64,000 bases of DNA from Topomyia yanbarensis (lineage: Eukaryota; Arthropoda; Insecta; Diptera; Culicidae). Under the pieces are notes generated by a model. It did no database searches. It was not told the DNA's origin and saw only the letters and a program-made list of their open reading frames with translations. The position numbers were made by a program, and so were the translations under genes. Shown in pieces: positions 58,901 through 64,000 of the stretch. Each line of letters opens with the position of its first letter. Position 1 is the first letter of the stretch. The stretch lies in NCBI RefSeq assembly GCF_030247195.1, contig NC_080670.1, positions 41,339,524 through 41,403,523 of the forward strand, given 5' to 3'.

Positions 58901-61149
58901 GTAATTACGGGACCGGGTGCGGTAGTAAGTACCTAATGAATCGCTAGTTTGTTTGTTCCTTTTCATACTCTCACACAGTATAACCTTGCTACTAATCATG
59001 TTTTGATGTGCTGCTTTGAACATAACGTTGCTCGGCTGTAGGTGTGCATGTTTGTTTAACCGTTTAATCATTTCCATATGTGTAGTGCACCGTGATGGAG
59101 AGTTTTCCTGATTGTAATTTTACTCGTGTAATATCTATGCTCAATTATAAAGGACGCAAACATGGGCATCGAATGATTCGTGGATTTCTGTAGGTATGTC
59201 GCTAGCGAGAAACAAATCGTCTAGGTAGCAAAATGAACATCTTCTTCATCGGAACAGATTTCCCGACATGCCTGAATTGATTGATGTAAATTTATTGGAC
59301 GCGCTGTTATCGCAAAAACTCAGTTTGTTCAAGGATTGGCTCAAGAGGAGAATAACAAATTGCCAAGGATCTTAACGAAGGACGAGAAAATACCATCGGA
59401 AATGATTGATTGCCTCCTAGCTATCGACTAGCATGTTTTGCACTGTCCACCATATATTTGCACAACCCATGAATGCGGTAGATCCATTTCACTCAATCAG
59501 GATGCCTGTTGATGAAATGATGATGTGCTCTCCTTTGCCGTTATCAAGCGTAATGAAGTGTATTCAACAGATTATAAGCTTTCGAAAGATTCATTCACGA
59601 ATTCAAATAAGTTGTTGTTCTCATCACAAAGGCATAGAAAAGAGAAGTGGGTGATGGGCGAAGTGCAATCTTGCAGATCAATTGGCTTGGTAGAATTTTG
59701 ATATTCAAAGGTTATGAAGATTAACATAATGCTGCACAAGGTCAGTAAAGATGTGTATATACTTGAACAAAGTTGCCAGAAGAAATTTTGTCTGCTATTC
59801 AAATTGAAAATATTCAATTCTTTCGTCTGTTCTGATATTTTGATCCATTAAGATACAAATGGATTGTTTAATGAATATGGAGCACATTAATTTAGTTTCA
59901 AATTTCCCATATTTTTTCAGATCTTGAGATGGAAGGTCCTGTGTGCTCTCAACAGAATATTCAAACTCATGAACCTTTTTAGTAAAGGTAAAAAATCGAT
60001 CACAAATCTTCTCGCTTCTCTATACTAAACGGAACCTAGCGAACCTTTGACGCTTCCGGTTTCAAGCATACACATCTAATCAACGCTACATTTGTTGCTG
60101 AATCATCAACCGAAAAGCCTAATGTTTGTGATCGTTTAGCACCACGACCATCCGAGCGACCGTTCGTGTACCGCCAGAACATATTTCCCCTCGACTTTTT
60201 TTTATCACGCATCCGCTCGCTATGCAATGACCTCTCCCGGCTCTTTTTGCTCGTTACCATCAGTCAACCAGTCCTAATGATTACTATTGTCAAAAGGCGG
60301 CACTTTTCTTACATTCGGCTGCTTCTCCTCGATTACAGAAAATCACTGAAGCATCCGTTGAATAGAAATCTTCGGAAGAATGGTATTTTTTATCGCGTGC
60401 GTAGCGCAGAGGATGTAGCATTTTACTGTGCCCATCTCGGTGGAGTTTCACGACCAACCACCACCCATCCGGGCATAACTGGCTGGTGGGGTGGTAGCAG
60501 GGAGGTCGCTGCCAAGGAACAAATTTAGTCTTTGAGCGTTTTACGCCTTTCTCAACAAGCCATGGCATTAATGGGAACTCCATCGAAGCAGAATACAGAC
60601 GATAGCACTTTTCGATGGCTCCTAGAAGGAAGACATGCTTTGGCCATTTCATTGTGCCTTCAGTCACAGTCAATGTCGCAGTGAGAAAGTTATATATTCA
60701 ATTCGAACTGTCAGATTGTAGAAATTTGGTTGGGTGAAGCGTACTACTCGCAATGTGAAACGATGGCATATAATTTGAATTATTATTTCTACACTTCAGA
60801 ATTAAAAGCCCCTGGGACTGGTGCATCGGAGTATAATGGATAACTTTAGTAGTCAAGAAGACTATCAAATACTTAATACTCAGTTTTATGAGTTTTGGCC
60901 CGTTGAGTTTAGTTTTATTTCACTCTTACTTTACTTCACATGTTTTGACAGATACGCGTATTTCGATTACGGCTTGTGATCTTCGTTAGTGTCAAGTCAA
61001 GAGTAAATAATATTGTGGATTTATACCTTAACCACAGTTGAGTAGGGATGGTGGTCTATTTTTATAAATACAGTGAAGATCCGATTTTATCAGCCCCGAT
61101 TTTGCCTATCCCCAATTTTGTTAGCTTTTTTACTCGATTCGTCAGCCTC
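58901..61149 (+). other. ETHR: Start of receptor intron 3; no further gene recognised
   Basis: Begins with donor GTAATT. I searched for the TM4-TM5 continuation (an exon opening with C or T to finish a Ser codon, then a PILW-like phrase) and did not see it. Open frames at 60166-60528 and 60290-60673 overlap on opposite strands with no domain. Confidence 0.5.
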
Positions 61150-61720
61150 ATATGAAAGCTGACGAAGCCTCATTGTCCCATCAAGGAGATTTACGTCAAG
61201 GCGGATTTCCAGCAGCTTCCGAGGCTACTGTTCTTCACTGTACAGCACAAGTTTGATGTTCCGGAGGAAGTAGGGAAGAAGAAACTTTCAAAGTTTGCCA
61301 ATAAATGTTTTGGCAAGCGATCTGCTCTTGTTGCAAACGGAGTGCGCCGTTCATGCCTACCGGGACTGTAAACGGGGAGATCTACCTCAAGGAGTGTCTA
61401 CAAAAGCATCTACTTCCTCTGTTGAAGTAAGGTGATGGGCCTACGATCTTCTTGCCGGATCTAGCTTCGTGCCACTATTCAAATGTTGTTTGAACAAGGT
61501 TGCTTTCGTACCAAAGGACATGAATCCCCCAACGCACCGGAACTAAGGCCCATCGAGAGATACTGGGCAATTATGAAGCAAGCACTATGGACGCATCCCA
61601 AGGAGATCAAATCTAAGGAAGACATGGGGTAAAGTGGGTTTTCGTACAGAAGAAGCTGCAGCCAGATATTATACAGAACCAGTTAAGCGTAACGCACAGA
61701 TTTCCCATGCACATCGTCAA
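61150..61720 (+). pseudogene. ITmD37E-like transposase relic
   Basis: Frameshifted + strand segments read EIYVKADFQQLPRLLFFTVQ (just after the expected first catalytic Asp, itself lost), FGKRSALVANGVRR in a wrong frame, then APFMPTGTVNGEIYLKECLQ. Next come TIFLPDLASCHYSNVV (second Asp, codon 61458-61460), NAPELRPIERYWAIMKQALW (Glu, codon 61555-61557), and VQKKLQPDIIQNQL. It shares the ERYWAIMKQAL block with the minus-strand relic at 32986-33640. Several stops and shifts; N-terminal DNA-binding region not found. Confidence 0.8.
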
Positions 61721-62635
61721 GTTTGTACCTGTGTACAATAATTTGTGCACGCATTCTACCTCAAACATGCTTCGTTGTGATGTACAAGTTCGTCTCAAAC
61801 ATCGAACCCAAGCGAACGATGTACAAACTCCAGTTCAAACAACCATGTACGTACGTACCGGGTGCATACACGAGAACGATTCGCACAAGGCAAAAAGAGT
61901 CAACGCTAGTGATGATGAGAGATAGAGAGAAGACTGGTGCCACGAACCTACGTGTACGCACACCGTGTACGTACATGGGGTTCGGTTGTGCAGGCTAACA
62001 TATGCACGTGTTTAGGTACGAAATAACGTGTTCGACTTCGTACACAAAATGTGAGTTAATATCAGCACAGAACCATAGCGAACATTGTATACGATGTTCA
62101 GTTGGGAAGACTGGTAAGGTGCGAGCGTACGGTTATGGTATTAGTAAAATAAATATGCAAAAGCTTACTAATGGGTTATATTTAATTGTCTGAAAGTTTT
62201 AAAAGGATCGATCCACTAGGTTATTTTCTGCAGCGCTTTTTACGTTATGCAATTTGAAGTGGGTCACCCATTAGTTATTTGATATATCCTAGGATTTTTT
62301 ATACGGGGGATATAAACTATGTAAAAAATCCATGAAATCGGTCTTAAAAACCTTTTCAATAAGAAAACCGTGCAATAACCGGCGTTACTTTGAATGCAAA
62401 TAACTTGCACGATTTTAGGAAAACTGGTGATTTTTGATTTTGCATCTAATAATTTTAAGAAAAATGTTCTAAATTCTTTCCTTTCCTGTTTTGTACGGAA
62501 TTCGCAATTGACACAGTTTCTGCATGTATTCTAAGTCTTTTTGAATGTAAAGAATTTAAAAGATTTTTGAAAAAGTGGAAAAACGGATCTTGAAGATTCC
62601 ACACTTCATCAATACGGGTGTGTTTTGAACAGTAT
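61721..62635. other. No gene; GTAC-rich stretch
   Basis: 61720-62010 is unusually rich in GTAC, TGTAC and GTACGT steps (for example ATGTACGTACGTACCGG), in both orientations. It may be the end of the transposon whose transposase relic lies just upstream, but no paired terminus was found. Nothing recognised from 62010 to 62635. Confidence 0.35.
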
Positions 62636-62760
62636 TAATGAGTAGAAATACCAAATGTCGATGTGTGAGGCCATTTTGAAAACCAAGGCAATCTTGGTTT
62701 TCAAAATGGCCTTACACATAGATGTTTGGTGTTTACTCGTCAACCCCGTTCCGATAATAC
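62636..62760. mobile_element. Small foldback, arms of about 50 bp
   Basis: GAGGCCATTTTGAAAACCAA and its mirror TTGGTTTTCAAAATGGCCTT are separated by a loop of about 5 bases. The arms extend outward through ATGAGTAGAAATACCAAATG against TGTTTGGTGTTTACTCGTCA. The sequence family is that of the 52373-52870 repeat block. Non-coding. Confidence 0.75.
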
Positions 62761-62989
62761 CCCTATTTACTCTATGTAGGTAATCGCCCAACATTTACAC
62801 GATTTGGCAGGGAAGAGGTGTTAGATGTAACTCTCTGCCGTGACGGTATGATTGGATAAACTGACTCGTACCCAACGAGTTCAAATCGTCATTAACGGAT
62901 CGTAGGTACGTCATATTTGACTATTTAAACCTCTTCCTAAATATCGATTCATATCATAATCCCAAATCTATGAACCTCTACGAAGAGAG
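62761..62989. other. No recognisable feature
   Basis: Short spacer between the foldback and the RT relic. Confidence 0.3.
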
Positions 62990-63960
62990 CTTGAATCTCT
63001 GAGTGACTTGGATGAGGTCGTGAATAAAACAACCCACTCAAAGTAGGCGCACCAAAGAGGCTCGTCTGCTTCGAGTTATGCGTGCTGCAAGAGGAACCCC
63101 TTGGTGATATGCTGATCTTGCTGGACCTAAAACGCTATGTACAAGAGTTTGGATTCGCAGATACAGAGACGGGTCGGAGGCATTTAAATCTGCTCACTAA
63201 ATGCCCTTCGATTCTCTGAGCGAAGTTATTGGAAAAGCCAGAGCTATCACCGACTATACTTCCAAGTGCGTTCCAAGTAGTTTTGATTCTTGAGTATTTT
63301 TACAACAGGATACGTTCCTTTAAATTGGCGAGAAAAAATTGTTAAATTAATTCCACAGGTGGCCGCATCAGGCACAAAAGAAACCAATCAGTCTGATCTC
63401 TTTTCTGCTCAACTCAGTGGAACTTTTAATCGAGCACTGCGTTCGGGATGTTTTCTTGAGCGAGCATTTCAGCGGGGAAAGTCTACTACGACCCTATTAC
63501 ACAATGTTGTTTATGGCATAGGATATGCTTTTTTGCACAAACAATCAACTGATAAGTTGGAAATAATCAGTTTTTCCCTAAATAAAAGGTGATTTGACAA
63601 CGTGCCTTTGGAATCCATTTTGAAAGTAACACGAGGTTATGGAGTACCTTTACATAACACGATCTGGATACACGCAATGCTTAACAACCGACATATGTGG
63701 TCATCGTTAAGACAAGTAGAGATAAGGCAACTGAGTGTCTGTGAATGTCTGCAAGGTGGTGTGCTGTCACCACTTTTATGGAATTCTGTCGCCGACGGCT
63801 TGTGAAACTTGGGGGGCTTGAGTTTCCGACATAAGGTTTCGCCGAAGATTGTCATATAATGATCACCGGTGTTTTCATTAGCACGCTTTTTGATTTGGTG
63901 CAGCCAGCCTTATGTGTTGTCGAGCAATGGTATCTTTCTGTTGAACTGTAATTTTATTCA
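62990..63960 (+). pseudogene. LOA-like non-LTR retrotransposon RT relic
   Basis: Frames joined across stops read GYVPLNWREKIVKLIPQ (RT start motif), RAFQRGKSTTTLLHNVVYGI, FDNVPLESILK, WIHAMLNNRHMWSSL and CLQGGVLSPLLWNSVADGL (the QGxxLSPLLW box). After a shift comes a degraded active-site region with IVI-MITGVFISTLFD and LVQPALCVVEQWYL. The QGGVLSPLLW...VADGL wording resembles LOA/Lian-type mosquito elements as I know them. ORF1, endonuclease and RNase H are not seen. Homology stops before the window edge. Confidence 0.65.
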
Positions 63961-64000
63961 AATAAAACATCTTTTGGTTTTTTAACACTACAAAGGATTA

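Noticed and set aside
58901..64000. Fourth receptor exon (TM4-TM5)
   Set aside because: No frame with the expected continuation after a phase-2 donor; it must lie beyond the window.
1..64000. CRISPR array, bacterial operon or viral insertion
   Set aside because: No regular spacer-repeat pattern, no operon-like gene packing, and all reverse transcriptase sequences belong to non-LTR retrotransposons.

Overview
The window is eukaryotic nuclear DNA from an insect, most likely a mosquito (Culicidae). It is AT-rich and almost gene-free, with short coding exons split by GT-AG introns and a dense cover of transposable elements. The mosquito call is inference. It rests on the receptor's close fit to dipteran relatives as I remember them, two relics of an ITmD37E-like transposase (a lineage described from mosquitoes), tRNA-derived SINEs, and I-, R1-, LOA- and jockey/CR1-type non-LTR elements. 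I see no bacterial genes, CRISPR array, rRNA or intact tRNA.

The only host gene I recognise is a class A neuropeptide GPCR on the + strand, which I identify as the ecdysis-triggering hormone receptor (ETHR). Three exons are visible: N-terminus plus TM1 (about 20917-21397), TM2 to the first extracellular loop (21461-21623), and TM3-ERY-TM4 (58720-58900). Reading phases agree across both introns. The initiator ATG is not resolved, and the remaining 3' exons lie beyond the right edge. Intron 1 is 63 bp; intron 2 is about 37.1 kb and holds most of the window.

Left flank, 1-20850: non-coding DNA with an ATTT-flanked MITE (865-1107), a terminal-inverted-repeat (TIR) element (1356-2401), a TTAA-flanked piggyBac-like MITE (3730-4250), a large inverted-repeat element (about 8570-10110), a perfect 117-bp tandem duplication (12479-12712), a T-rich block (13500-16280) containing a Harbinger-like element and a retroelement tail, an R1-like 3' end (16890-17840), and another MITE (18713-19200).

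Intron 2, 21624-58719: a graveyard of nested elements. The centrepiece is a nearly intact I-clade non-LTR retrotransposon (37149-43199) with a 17-bp target-site duplication. It sits inside the left TIR of a 274-bp MITE that has its own 7-bp duplication. Its ORF2 is broken between endonuclease and RT, and an antisense relic of a related element at 28650-29330 retains the missing segment. Other datable insertions are a TA-flanked MITE inside a foldback element (26243-27193), three hAT-type elements with perfect 8-bp duplications (33759-34337, 47097-47349, 51181-55798, the last carrying a jockey/CR1-like relic), a TAA-flanked Harbinger-like element (43860-45109), and an unusual interleaved double palindrome (57393-58158).

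Right flank, 58901-64000: the start of ETHR intron 3, with a second ITmD37E-like transposase relic, a small foldback, and a LOA-like RT relic reaching the window edge. I found no undescribed biological system. The best leads are structural: the interleaved palindromes, the dated nested insertions, and the hairpin-rich 3' end shared by the R1-like copies.
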